Positions 27,547 to 39,400 of a stretch of DNA of 64,000 nt are shown in pieces (within the stretch, counting starts at the first letter, position 1; each line of letters starts with the position of its first letter). Both the position numbers and the translations under genes were made by a program. A model generated the notes under the pieces. The model searched no databases, was not told the origin of the DNA, and was given only the letters and a program-made list of their open reading frames with translations. The DNA is from Ascidia mentula. Lineage: Eukaryota; Chordata; Ascidiacea; Phlebobranchia; Ascidiidae. Location: NCBI GenBank assembly GCA_947561715.1, contig OX387204.1:7755001-7819000 (forward strand), given 5' to 3'.

Positions 27547-28545
27547 CTAGTCTTTTATCCCATCTACCATATCACACATTATATCATCCTTGTCATCCTG
27601 GCTTGAACCCACATGGTTGCTTTGACCATGAACTAAGGGACCTTCACTCTTTACATCTGGCAAAGCTGATGCGAGGATGTTGTCAACATCCATAGGCACC
27701 TCTCCACCACCAACAGCAGCACTTACTGAACTCTAAAAAATGCACAAATTTCAGTTAAACAATAAGATTACAGACACAAATAATTTAAAATTGCCATGCA
27801 CTACTTACAGTAGGTTTCAACAGCACAAGATCTTCACAGCACTGGCGCATTATTTCGGCAGCCTTGTCAATATGCTTGCCTAATTTTTCTCCAGCTTCAA
27901 GCATTTGCTTTTTCTGCATGTTCATCATGACCTTTAATGTCTCCCTGGCCTGATGGGGACTAAAACACAAAACAATTTTGAAAGGCCAGCAAGTTAAGTG
28001 GTACATTTAGATTAGAAATTGTGTTAATACCGGAACTCATTTATCAAATGATGCATGTGTATGAAAAGGAGATTCATGTCTTCAATTTTCTGGTCCCTTC
28101 CTGGACTTGTTCCAGACTTTACCAAAATGTCCAGGAGATCCAAAAAATTACACAGTATTGACACTGTAATCTTTTTCAATTCATCACGCTTGTTATATGT
28201 CTCTGGATGTAGCCTTAGTAATCCCTATGTACATAAAATAAATTAAATTTTTAGGGCAAACAAAAACAGCGGTAAATGTACCTGGGCTTCAAGTGGTCGA
28301 ATAATAACATCATCCTGATGACAAGTTTGTCCAAACATTTGATAGGATTCCTTAATTGGAGCAGGCGGTTTGGGAGCAGTTTTCCTTTGCACAGCATCAT
28401 CTGTGTATTGGTTGTAATACTGCAGAAAACGGAACAGGCAAGGACATTAAAAACATGAAAACACAATGTCTATTCAGGTCCTTACCTTTTTAAATGGATG
28501 AGGCATTGCACTTTGGATTTGTGCTTCCATATTTGGTTGTGTCAT
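27547..28545 (-). CDS. MED7: Mediator complex subunit 7
   Basis: Five exons: 28545-28486, 28419-28282, 28224-28031, 27959-27809, 27732-27547 (242 residues; human MED7 is about 233). MED7 belongs to the middle module of Mediator, where it pairs with MED21 and helps transfer regulator signals to RNA polymerase II in the nucleus. Family hallmarks are clear: an early QYTDD segment, the proline run [32 protein letters not shown], a helix with [31 protein letters not shown] and a long helical stretch to about residue 180. The acidic tail, rich in Gly, Ser and Asp (VPMDVDN, DDKDDI), is less conserved. The start ATG is the first in exon 1. The gene is transcribed away from GALT. Confidence 0.95.
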
Positions 28546-30414
<1,869 letters not shown>

Positions 30415-30670
30415 ACAAAATCTTAGTGCAATATAAGTTGAGCGGAATTCACCTTACTATTGGTGTTCATGTTTTCAATCTATATTTTCTTCAATCTGAA
30501 TGTTTTAATTCATTAATTTATTATTGCATCATCCACCTGTGCAAATATTTGTGTTTCTGTTTTGTATTCATTCATACTCTTATGAAATTTTTTTTTGAGA
30601 GCTACTCATAACATTTACTGATTTCTAAACACGTTTTGTGTATTAGTGGATATGCATGATGCATTTAAGC

Positions 30671-30676
30671 AATAAA
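30671..30676 (+). terminator. Polyadenylation signal of GALT
   Basis: AATAAA lies about 257 nt past the GALT stop, followed by a T-rich stretch. Confidence 0.6.
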
Positions 30677-30769
30677 TTTTTTTACTTCATGTTTTCTGCC
30701 AAACGAATTTTTACTGGTACATATGAGAAATCCGCCAGTGGGCGTCAGACAAGGTTTAATTGATGCACA

Positions 30770-31190
30770 ATCATCCACAAGGATCGCCGTTAGTCCCCAT
30801 ATTATTTTTAGTGTAATAACGATCTTACGCTGATAAATTCGTTTACGGTAAAGCTATTTGTTGATGACACGTACCTTGCCATGACGTCCTCTTCTTTGTT
30901 CGATATGCAATATCGCGTTAACAACAAAAATGAACACGTTAAAAACTATGTACTACTCGTTTGTTTATTCAGACATTCAGTACACAATTATTGCTTGGGT
31001 TGGTGAGTCAGCAAAATGAACGTATCACACAACTAATATACTTCCTAATAACTAGTATTCCGTTCGGTTACCATTTGTAGCCCTTATTTCAAGAGTGAAA
31101 TTTTGAAAAGATAAAAGATTTATCTCACCATCGCCATGTGCTATATCCTCTAAATAAACATGTTTGATTTGGCTTCTATTTTCTACAAAT
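30770..31190 (+). mobile_element. Degraded non-LTR (LINE) reverse-transcriptase fragment
   Basis: Pieces of a reverse transcriptase in LINE order can be read on the + strand despite stops and frame changes. They are PQGSPLVPILFLV at about 30775-30813 (family GVPQGSxLGPLLFLIYIND), LFVDDTYLAM at about 30854-30883 (the catalytic DD motif), QYTIIAW at about 30978-30998 (family YGIIxWG) and SPYFKSEILKR at about 31078-31113 (family PLFKxLxILKL). The copy is dead. It lies between GALT and APH1. Small open frames nearby on either strand are best seen as its remains. Confidence 0.7.
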
Positions 31191-31704
31191 TGTAGATCTC
31201 CAATACGTTTTCCGCCGTTTAGGAGTTCCTGACCGTTATTTTTTGCATACAACGTGGAAAATTGTTAAAATATATCACGTAGTTTTAACTTCTAACGAAA
31301 ATTTTTTAAGATTTAAATGTTTTGCTGGGGACTACGTTAAATTTAAGAAAATGGTACCAACAAAAAATATACTGCATATCTATGAAATGATGTGCAGTGA
31401 TGCTGAACGCTTTTATAATCATTTCTATGTTCTTACGAACAACAACAGAAACAATGAGAAATAACGTCGTATACAAATTGGACAAATGTGAATAAGTGTG
31501 TATGTAGGTGTATGTAACTGGTTAAATATCTTTGTTTGGCACAGAGGTACGTACGATTCCGCTCTAAACCCGTTTATAATAAAACAGATCCCTTGAATGT
31601 TCAGTGTATGTGAGTATTGTTACAAGTCCCAACCAAACTTATTTTACTGTTGATTTTCAGGTGGTTTCTTAATTGATTAAAGCATATATATACTTTGCCC
31701 AATC

Positions 31705-32424
31705 ATGACTCTTATGGTGTTTTTTGGTTGTATGATGATTGCTTTTGGCCCATCCATGGCAATTTTCATTTTTACTGTCATGAAATACCCTTTACGCATC
31801 ATTCTTATGGTTGTGGGTGCATTCTTCTGGCTACTTGCCCTGCTGTTTTCAGCCCTGCTTTGGTTAGCTGTGGTACCGCTCAAAGAGGAACTGGCCTTTT
31901 CCTTGGTATTCAGTGTGATTTTCCAGGAGGCATTCAGATTTGCACTTTTTAAACTGTTGAACAAAGCTGAAGTTGGACTTGATGAAGCATTGACAGAAGA
32001 AGAAAAGCAGTCGATTTCACATCATAAACTGCCATATGTTTCAGGCTTTGGATTCGGGTTGATGTATGGGCTATTTTCAATTATCAACGTACTGTCAAGC
32101 TCCATTGGTCCAGGAAATGTTGAGAAGTCTGAAAACTTCTTCCTAATATCATCATTTTTGACTAACTGTTTTATACTGCTTCATACCTTTTGGAATATAA
32201 TTGCTTTTCATGCTTTGAAACATAACTCATATTTTAAGTGTTTACTGGTTGTTGGGTTTCACATGCTCGCCTCCTGTTTGAGTTTATTGAATTCAAATGT
32301 TAGTGTAAATTATGTTGCACTTATTGTTGATTATATCATTTTGGTGGGAACTGCTGTATGGGCCTTTGTAATTGTGGGTGGATCTGTAAGAAACGTGAAA
32401 GCTTCTTTTTCCCGCTCATCATAG
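31705..32424 (+). CDS. APH1: Gamma-secretase subunit APH-1
   Basis: One exon of 239 residues. APH-1 is the seven-pass scaffold of gamma-secretase, the membrane protease complex with presenilin, nicastrin and PEN-2 that cuts Notch and APP-type proteins. The start MTLMVFFGCMMIAFGPSMAI follows the family N-terminus, and the hydrophobic segments are spaced as in APH1A. The GxxxG-type block GFGFGLMYGLFS (human GLSFGIISGVFS) is present, as are the two intramembrane histidines in LLHTFWNI and VGFHMLAS. A gattttcag acceptor ending at 31660 lies 45 nt upstream of the ATG, either a 5' UTR intron end or a spliced-leader site. The C-terminal tail is short compared with vertebrate APH1A. Confidence 0.95.
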   Translation: MTLMVFFGCMMIAFGPSMAIFIFTVMKYPLRIILMVVGAFFWLLALLFSALLWLAVVPLKEELAFSLVFSVIFQEAFRFALFKLLNKAEVGLDEALTEEEKQSISHHKLPYVSGFGFGLMYGLFSIINVLSSSIGPGNVEKSENFFLISSFLTNCFILLHTFWNIIAFHALKHNSYFKCLLVVGFHMLASCLSLLNSNVSVNYVALIVDYIILVGTAVWAFVIVGGSVRNVKASFSRSS

Positions 32425-32845
32425 CTATTCCATGTTTTATATTTATGCTAAGCTATTCATCTACACTGATGTTTTGAAAATTAGCGTTATGCTCCGGTTG
32501 GACATTTTGTCTTTGCTTTTATTCCTTTGTGCAAACTTGTCCGATGAAAAATGAGAATACAATGTAAAATGAAAATACAGTATCCATCACCAGCCAAAAT
32601 TGTTTTTTTTGTTTTGTTGATGTGTCACACATAAATTTCAAATTTATGACTATTTGCAACATTTTATAAAATTGAGGTATGTTTCATCATTGCCCTTAAT
32701 TAAACTTGTGATATATGTGTTTCATAACTAATTTTTGTCAATAACTTAATGTTTAGAAAAAACTGCATTTTTTTCATAAAAAGTTGTAATGTTTGCATTT
32801 GTCTTTACTTTGTATCAAGTATTAGAGGTCTCTTTCTCTTTATTA
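32425..32845 (+). other. Spacer between APH1 and LYRM9
   Basis: These 421 bp are strongly AT-rich, holding the APH1 3' UTR and the leader of the LYRM9-like frame. An upstream in-frame ATG at 32789 exists, but residues read from it are hydrophobic and unlike the family. Confidence 0.4.
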
Positions 32846-33064
32846 ATGGCTAAGGATATTAAAACTTCTATCCAACTGTATAAGCATTTAATGAGATGTT
32901 GTGACAAACTTCCAAAAGGACCCAAGAAGCACTACCGACACTTCATAAGACAGGAATTTAAAAGTCACTCGGATGAGACTGACCAAGAGCGTATTCAACA
33001 AATAATATCAAGGGCAATTGATGATGCTGATTGGATTTGTCAGAAGTATGGCACCAAAAGTTAG
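32846..33064 (+). CDS. LYRM9: LYR-motif protein, LYRM9-like
   Basis: One exon of 72 residues (human LYRM9 is about 78). The core matches LYRM9 closely: IQLYKHLMRCCDKLP (human LQLYRYLLRCCQQLP), a KKHYRHFIRQEFKSHSDE segment and RIQQIISRAIDDADWICQKY (human [20 protein letters not shown]). LYR proteins of this size are usually mitochondrial and bind the acyl-carrier protein; the function of LYRM9 itself is not settled. The ATG at 32846 (MAKDIK) was preferred over 32789 because family similarity begins there. The stop is followed after only 12 nt by the start of the next frame, which implies a shared primary transcript. Confidence 0.92.
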   Translation: MAKDIKTSIQLYKHLMRCCDKLPKGPKKHYRHFIRQEFKSHSDETDQERIQQIISRAIDDADWICQKYGTKS

Positions 33065-33076
33065 ACAATAGGCACC

Positions 33077-34591
33077 ATGGCAACGTATGATGACTCTTGG
33101 CTGGCAGACTGCCTACGAGAGTTAGAACTGCCTGGCAGCCCATGGTATGCATTAAAAGATTTGGTGGCAAAACGGCTTGCTGATAGAATTAGAATAGAAG
33201 GACTTACTTACTCGCAACTAACCAAGGTGGCCAAATTTGTCGGAAAAGACTTTATTAAAAAATACAGGCTTTATGAATCAGTCAAACGCATTGAGGACTC
33301 CAATGATGCTTTCAGAAGATTACAAACGGACAGTGAAGTTCAAGAATTTCTGAAAGATATCACTGCTAAAGCTGCCAAAGATGCAGAATGTCCTATTAGA
33401 CAAGCTGAAGCAACATCGCCACCCAAGGAGTACCAAGATTTTACTGAGCTGGCCACAGCAATTGTTTCCGCAACACTGGCCAAAAAAAGTGAGGTGGCCA
33501 CTCAAAAACATGCACATGCTGATTTTGACCTTGAGTTAGGAGGTCAAGTCAGTGCCACAGACCAAATAATTGTAAAAATTCTGCAAGTGGATCCCAATCA
33601 AGTACACAATGTAATTGAAAGGATGAAAGGCAAACTATTACCTGTACAATTGAGAAAGTACCTGTATCGCTTGCTTTTGCTTAAGGCTAAGAAAAGGTCA
33701 TCAGGTGGCAGCCCAAGGGCAACACCGGAATCAGTAAATGACTTGACGCAGCAAAAAATTAGGGAACAGTTTGCCAATTGTGTTAAGAGTGGCATGCAAG
33801 AACTTAAACTTCAAAAAGCAACCAAAAGTCCATTTAAGCGCATAATTGAGTCATCAATTGTGGAATCATTTGACAGTTCAGTTGCTCTAAAAGACTTTGC
33901 ACACAATCTACACCAACAGCAAGAATTGAAACGTGTACTAAATATATTGTACACCCACAGCAGAAAGTTTGAGTACTACTATGTTTTGTGGTTGGTGCCG
34001 CTACAAGCCAGCATTTATAATGATGCAGGACATAAAGAGCATGAATATGATCTAGCAATGTGGGCAAGTTTGCTCATAACAGAACTCCTTCCCAACTGGC
34101 AAACTATCAATGACATGGCAACTACAGCGTGGACGAAATATTCTTCGCCGAATGAAATGTATGGTGACAAACTCAAGTCCCACTTTTGGACTTTAGGTGT
34201 TCATTCTGGCAAGGATGAACTGCATTCAGCACTGAGTTCTGATGATCTTTTAAAGAGGTCGTTCTCCACCATGGATTCACAAGTTTTGATCGGAAGTACA
34301 GTGAGAAAATCACAATCCATTCATCCAGTGCAGTGCATTAGAGATTGGATAATGCACTTGTTCGTTGGAAACCTCAAGATTAAAGTCACTCTGTTTTTAT
34401 GGGATCAACTTTTTCTGAACAACTGGGATAAGGCATGCATGGAAAGGGCTTGCATGTGCTTGCTTATCTCTGTGTCTGATGAGGTTTTTCAATGCAAAGA
34501 CAAGGAAGCTCTGATAGAAGTGCTCACCACACATTTACATACATTGACACTACCTGTAGTTGTTAAAGCTTGGCAACAGTCCGATGTGTAG
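33077..34591 (+). CDS. Unrecognised protein with divergent TBC-like region
   Basis: One exon of 504 residues that I cannot assign to a named family. The first 80 residues (MATYDDSWLADCLRELELPG...) are helical and mixed-charge. From about 170 on, the order of motifs resembles a TBC (Rab-GAP) fold: LLPVQLRKYLYRLLL, then a long helix with VLNILYTHSRKFEYYYVLWLVPLQAS, and near the end CIRDWIMHLFVGNLKIKVTLFLWDQ followed by NNWDKACMERACMCLL, like the TBC ending. The catalytic IxxDxxR arginine and YxQ glutamine are not visible, so if it is a TBC protein it is probably a non-catalytic one. No signal peptide or membrane segment is seen. Its start lies 12 nt past the LYRM9 stop, with CACCATGG context and an AG (aatag) directly before as a possible trans-splice site. 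Confidence 0.85.
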   Translation: MATYDDSWLADCLRELELPGSPWYALKDLVAKRLADRIRIEGLTYSQLTKVAKFVGKDFIKKYRLYESVKRIEDSNDAFRRLQTDSEVQEFLKDITAKAAKDAECPIRQAEATSPPKEYQDFTELATAIVSATLAKKSEVATQKHAHADFDLELGGQVSATDQIIVKILQVDPNQVHNVIERMKGKLLPVQLRKYLYRLLLLKAKKRSSGGSPRATPESVNDLTQQKIREQFANCVKSGMQELKLQKATKSPFKRIIESSIVESFDSSVALKDFAHNLHQQQELKRVLNILYTHSRKFEYYYVLWLVPLQASIYNDAGHKEHEYDLAMWASLLITELLPNWQTINDMATTAWTKYSSPNEMYGDKLKSHFWTLGVHSGKDELHSALSSDDLLKRSFSTMDSQVLIGSTVRKSQSIHPVQCIRDWIMHLFVGNLKIKVTLFLWDQLFLNNWDKACMERACMCLLISVSDEVFQCKDKEALIEVLTTHLHTLTLPVVVKAWQQSDV

Positions 34592-34759
34592 CTTTTGTGC
34601 GTCTTTGGAATATGTGATTGTGTTTGTTGTTATTTGGTGCTTGCTACATTATGGTTGTCATCGTAGACATGATAAATTCAAGTTCCACAATGTAAAAAAA
34701 ACATAGAAAAACTCTAATATTTTTTCTTAATTGCAGGAACATGGCTGCCACCTAGCAAT
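34592..34759 (+). promoter_or_regulatory. Intercistronic region with strong splice acceptor and upstream mini-ORF
   Basis: The 168-nt spacer contains a strong polypyrimidine acceptor (ttttttcttaattgcag, ending at 34736). Just after it is a short frame ATG GCT GCC ACC TAG (34741-34755), four residues long, ending 4 nt before the B3GALT6 ATG. The acceptor has no matching donor inside a gene upstream, as expected for a spliced-leader site; this is inference. Confidence 0.5.
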
Positions 34760-35782
34760 ATGATAACAAAGCGCAAAATTGTTTTCCTGATAAGGAGTAA
34801 CCCTGTCACTGCTGTGTTTGGTGTGGTAGTTTGTATTTTACTTCTGTACACGGTTTTCTCAAACCATGACAATGCTGAAAACAGTCGGAAATCAGAAGAT
34901 TCAAGAGTGTGGGTATCTTCCAATGGTGAAAGAAGTGTGCTAGATGTGTTTCTGGTTGTCATGATTATGACTGGGCCAGACAACTTGGAACGCAGAAATG
35001 TTATGAGGAACACATGGCTTTCTGAATATTCAAATAACCAACACAGAGGTTACTCTGAAATTCGACATTACTTTGTAATCGGAATAAAAAACCTTCCCCA
35101 AGCCAAGCGCAGTGAACTTGTTGCAGAAAATAGCAGTCACAATGATTTATTATTGTTGGATGAATTGGAAGATTCTTACAATAAGCTATCAACAAAATTG
35201 GGACTAATGTGTGAGTGGTTGCAGAATAATCTCAAGTTTGCATTTATGCTGAAAGTTGATGATGACACATTTGTACGCTTGGACAAAGTACAGTGGGATC
35301 TCAAAATGGACCCATACAAATTTGTGCCCACACTTTATTGGGGATATTTTTATGGAAAAGCCCATGTAAAACAAACTGGCCAATGGAAAGAAACAGATTG
35401 GAAGTTGTGCGACTATTATTTGCCGTATGCAAGGGGTGGGGGTTACGTCATTGGCTCAGACTTAGTCAAGTTTGTTGGGATTAACTGGAGATCATTTCAA
35501 TCCTATCTAAGCGAGGATGTTACACTTGGGGCCTGGCTTGCACCGCTAAAGGTCATTCACATTCATGATCATCGCTTTGACACAGAATACAAAACCAGGG
35601 GCTGCAAAAATGTGTTTATCGTCAGTCACAAACAAACTGTGGATGATATGAAGCAAAAGCATCAAAGTTTGAAAGAAAATGGTGTTTTGTGCAAACAGGA
35701 AGTAATAAATTTTCATGGTTATGAATACAATTGGAATGTTCCACCATCGCAGTGTTGTGTTAGATCAGATTCCATCCCTTAA
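34760..35782 (+). CDS. B3GALT6: Beta-1,3-galactosyltransferase 6
   Basis: One exon of 340 residues. The enzyme adds the second galactose of the glycosaminoglycan linker tetrasaccharide in the Golgi. It is a type II membrane protein: a short basic cytosolic tail, one membrane segment at about residues 14-34 (PVTAVFGVVVCILLLYTVFS), then the lumenal GT31 domain. GT31 motifs are seen in order: ERRNVMRNTW at about 77-86, the metal-binding DDD at about 167-169 (LKVDDDTFVRLD), GGGYVIG at about 226-232 and SEDVTLGAWL at about 251-260. The similarity is stronger to B3GALT6 than to other GT31 enzymes (YWGYF, AHVKQTGQWKE, YLPYARGGGYV). The coding exon is intronless, as in vertebrates. It ends the + strand run; polyadenylation is at 35958. 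Confidence 0.95.
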   Translation: MITKRKIVFLIRSNPVTAVFGVVVCILLLYTVFSNHDNAENSRKSEDSRVWVSSNGERSVLDVFLVVMIMTGPDNLERRNVMRNTWLSEYSNNQHRGYSEIRHYFVIGIKNLPQAKRSELVAENSSHNDLLLLDELEDSYNKLSTKLGLMCEWLQNNLKFAFMLKVDDDTFVRLDKVQWDLKMDPYKFVPTLYWGYFYGKAHVKQTGQWKETDWKLCDYYLPYARGGGYVIGSDLVKFVGINWRSFQSYLSEDVTLGAWLAPLKVIHIHDHRFDTEYKTRGCKNVFIVSHKQTVDDMKQKHQSLKENGVLCKQEVINFHGYEYNWNVPPSQCCVRSDSIP

Positions 35783-35957
35783 ATAATAGCTGCCAAATTA
35801 ATGCTGCTAATATGTTTATGTTTTATCAACTCTCACAAACCTGTCATTTTTTACTTTTGGGGAGTGCAAACGTTTTGTTGTTGTAGTGAAATGTACACTG
35901 TGTTTTGACATGTTTTTTGGTGATTACATTTGTTGCAGCATTTACTAACATTATACA

Positions 35958-35963
35958 AATAAA
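35958..35963 (+). terminator. Polyadenylation signal of B3GALT6
   Basis: AATAAA about 176 nt past the stop, in the 670-bp spacer between the converging B3GALT6 and transglutaminase genes. Confidence 0.6.
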
Positions 35964-36454
35964 ATGTTACTTTGGATATTGTATTAGCCAAATAATCTAC
36001 TCCAAGTATTCTCATTTAAAAACTCACATTGAGAAAAATTTGGTTGTATTACTTCAGAAATGAGAACATGAATCCGGCATATTAAAATCAGTAAAGTTTT
36101 AGAAGCCATGATAAATGAAGGTAAAATCCAATGCAAAAAAAACGTTAGTGATGTTGTGTAAAATCTGTGCTGGCTTAATATTCAGTATGATATATACATT
36201 CACTCAAACACAATCTAATACAAAGACTACTGCTGTACAGTGATTTTAAACCTAAAAATGTTTCATTGGTAGAAAATGCATACAAATTTGTGGACGGCAT
36301 GTACTCAGAGGTCGTAAAATCAACTTGCAAAGTATGAGTTATATAAAAGCCAAGGCAGTGAATGAAAAAATATTGCTCTGGTACTACACAGTTTTTGAAC
36401 TGCTGTGCAAAAAAAAAATCACTAGGAAGAGCTAAAATCTCACACATTGGACGT

Positions 36455-39400
36455 TTATGAAACATTAATTTGTGCTGATCCCTGTAGACCTTGCATTTGC
36501 TTGGATGAGAAGCCGACAATCAACCTTCTCACTCCCAATTTACGGGGATAAATACTAACCTCAGTTGAACACACACCTTGGGGTTTCACCTGTGGGATGG
36601 AACACACAGACATTTTTGACATGGGCAGTAGAATGTATTATTGTCATGCTAAGGTATCTTGCATGTTCTTACTATAACAGTTGCATATACACATCTATAT
36701 AAATTTGGCAACGGAGTCAAGCAGGAGCACGCCAACATCTGCACCTATTGTATGCGTGTTTTTTTAAAACTAAGGCAAACCAATTGTTATTTGTAACTGT
36801 TTTGTGATTTGAAGGAATTATTGTAGATGTTTATATTGCTGGTAAAACACATAACATAACAGTTCCCACCTTTTGAACATCCTTCAAAATAGCTTCCTTT
36901 ATACCAGCACCCTCAAACCTGAAGCGACATTGCTCCAATGCAACAGAAAGCGGATTTGTGAATGATACTTTCACCTTGACAGGCTTGGAAAGTTTGGCTG
37001 TTGCAGGCACCTGCATCAACCCAAGCAACTCATGTTTAAAACAATAAAATTAAACACCCAACAAATCCTACCTCCACTTTCAAAGTTGGTCGAACAAAAT
37101 CAATGACTTCTTGGAATCCAAAAGTCTGGGCATCAGGGACACCACCCATAAAGAAGAGCTTGATGCTGTTGTTTCCTTTAACACTGGGCAAGTAATCCTT
37201 CACAGAGATCTTTAAGGTGTATTCTTGAGTCTTAGAGGCAGCCACACTGCCACTGAACTGCTTGTCCATAATTTCCTTGACAATCGAACCTTAAATGCAC
37301 AGTACACGGTTTAACTATAAATATATCAACAGGACAACAAATAATAAAATAAACACAATCTTACCATTGTATTGCATAGTTTTGGCCACAGCATTAAGGA
37401 AAAAGTTTTGTGAGGTTTTTGTCAAATTTTGAATCTGAAAAGTTTTTAATGACATTAGAGCAAGTAGTAGATCAATTGCAGCCTGGGATATCATACCTTT
37501 ACAGTGAAACTTATGTCCTCTCCAAATTTAACTGAATCAGGGGCACCAGAAGTAAACTTCAGTAATTGTTTTACTTCTTTCTTTGTCGTATAAACAAATT
37601 CCCCAAATTTTCTGGCTATTTTGAAGGAAAGCTCTTCCTCTTTCGAGCCTACAGCAAAGAATTCGGTGACAATTTCCCACAGTACTACTGTAGGCCAGGT
37701 ATGTGCAACAAGTATCATCAATATTAGGGATGTGCCAAAAAAGAGAAGATTGGGATTTGGCCGATTCCAAATATTTAATGACATCATATATTTAGATATT
37801 GGTCTTAATGTAATGTTATTCTAATGTCATTATTTATGTTGAGTTTGCTTTGTATAATCCCATTTTTGTGAATAAATCCTAACGACTATGCGTAATTCTA
37901 AATATTGTTGAATAAATTTAAGTCAAACACAAGGATTTAAAGTCAATATTTGGATTGGGTCTGGCACATCTCTAATTATTATATGTGTGCAATAAAACTA
38001 TTTTGGCCTGCAGAAACATCACAGTAATACTGAAGATTTTTGTAAATTATCTTCAATAACAGAGGGTTAATTAATGAATCAGATTACAGTGTCGACATCA
38101 GGTAAAAAAGTCATATTAATTGATTTCTTATTGCAAAATTCAACACAAGATACACCACCTTCTTTGTATTTGTATTGATCTGTAATGTCCTCCCTTTCCC
38201 ACGACCCAATTGCTTTTGTGCTTATTTTTTGACCAATGCCAGCAGTTTCCACACCAACATCTACCCAGCCTATTCACAAAATTCAACTTGGGATGAGCAA
38301 AAATCAAAATGCAAACTTTCCACATTATAGTTTATTCACCATCTCCATCTTTGGCCTCTTGCCAGTAACGCTTGGCACCATTCACCTCGGCATAAATGAA
38401 CAAGCCATCGTAGTTGTGTTTAAGCTGACCCTGTAGAGAAACCCAGGCACATTTTCTTGCTGAACGCACACTGATTTGTAAATCACTCATTCACTACCTC
38501 TTTAATGGCATGTAGAGACATGGGACCACATTGAAATTTTCGACCACTCAGCTCTTGTGGGGTAGCATCTAATGCTTGCCAACCTCCATAACCTTCGGGA
38601 AGGTCCTCACGAGCCATCCACACATCATTCCAAACATGGAAATTCCTTCAGTGACAAGTTTAAACATAAACAACCAGTTTTTTGTCAAATTTTGTACGAG
38701 TCAAAAAATGTGCTACAATTTTCAGCACTGTTTGCATTGCAAGCAACATTAAATAAAAGAAGTTACTGAGTAAAACTTTCAAAAAAAAATATAATAATCG
38801 GTTTTAGTAAAATTTCAAAAAAGTGCAAGCATGTACTATAATTGTACGTTTTGTTTCTGTTATTGACAACACTAAAAAAGGTATATACTATAAATGAACT
38901 TATGAAAAAAAAACGGCAGAGTCTTATTTCAGTTTAAACATGACATATATTGTATTGAAAAAATTTGACAGAAAATAACAATTATTACACATCAAATCAA
39001 AACAATTGACATTAACTTACCAAATTGAATCATCTTTCTCAAGTACTTTTCCGTTCTTATCCCATTTGTAGTCAATAGCCAGATTGCTTTCAGTGTCATG
39101 AGCAGATTCAAAATTCGTCAAGCTTCTCGTAGGAATTCCAAGACAGCGAAGAACTAAAAAAATTCTTATTAGATGTTATTGTATATGCAATGGAAAAATA
39201 AAACAAACCTGTTGTAAGAACTCCTGAGAACACCCAGCATTGTCCATACTGGACTGGTGAGCCACTTTCCACATACTTTTTCAATATTTGCACACTTCCA
39301 ACCCAGTCTGATGGGTCAATTCCATCCTCATAATCTCCACTCCAATTTCCAACCAGCACTCCATCATCATCCTGTGTCATTTTGTAGTAGAAAGAGATTT

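Noticed and set aside
31052-31252. 66-codon minus-strand frame (NNGQELLNGGKRIGDLQF...) with a downstream AATAAA
   Set aside because: It lacks an ATG (it opens at TTG) and lies opposite the dead LINE fragment, whose reverse-transcriptase motifs read on the other strand; best seen as a shadow.
32789-32845. N-terminal extension of LYRM9 from an upstream ATG
   Set aside because: The added residues are hydrophobic and absent from the family, and similarity starts right at MAKDIK (32846).
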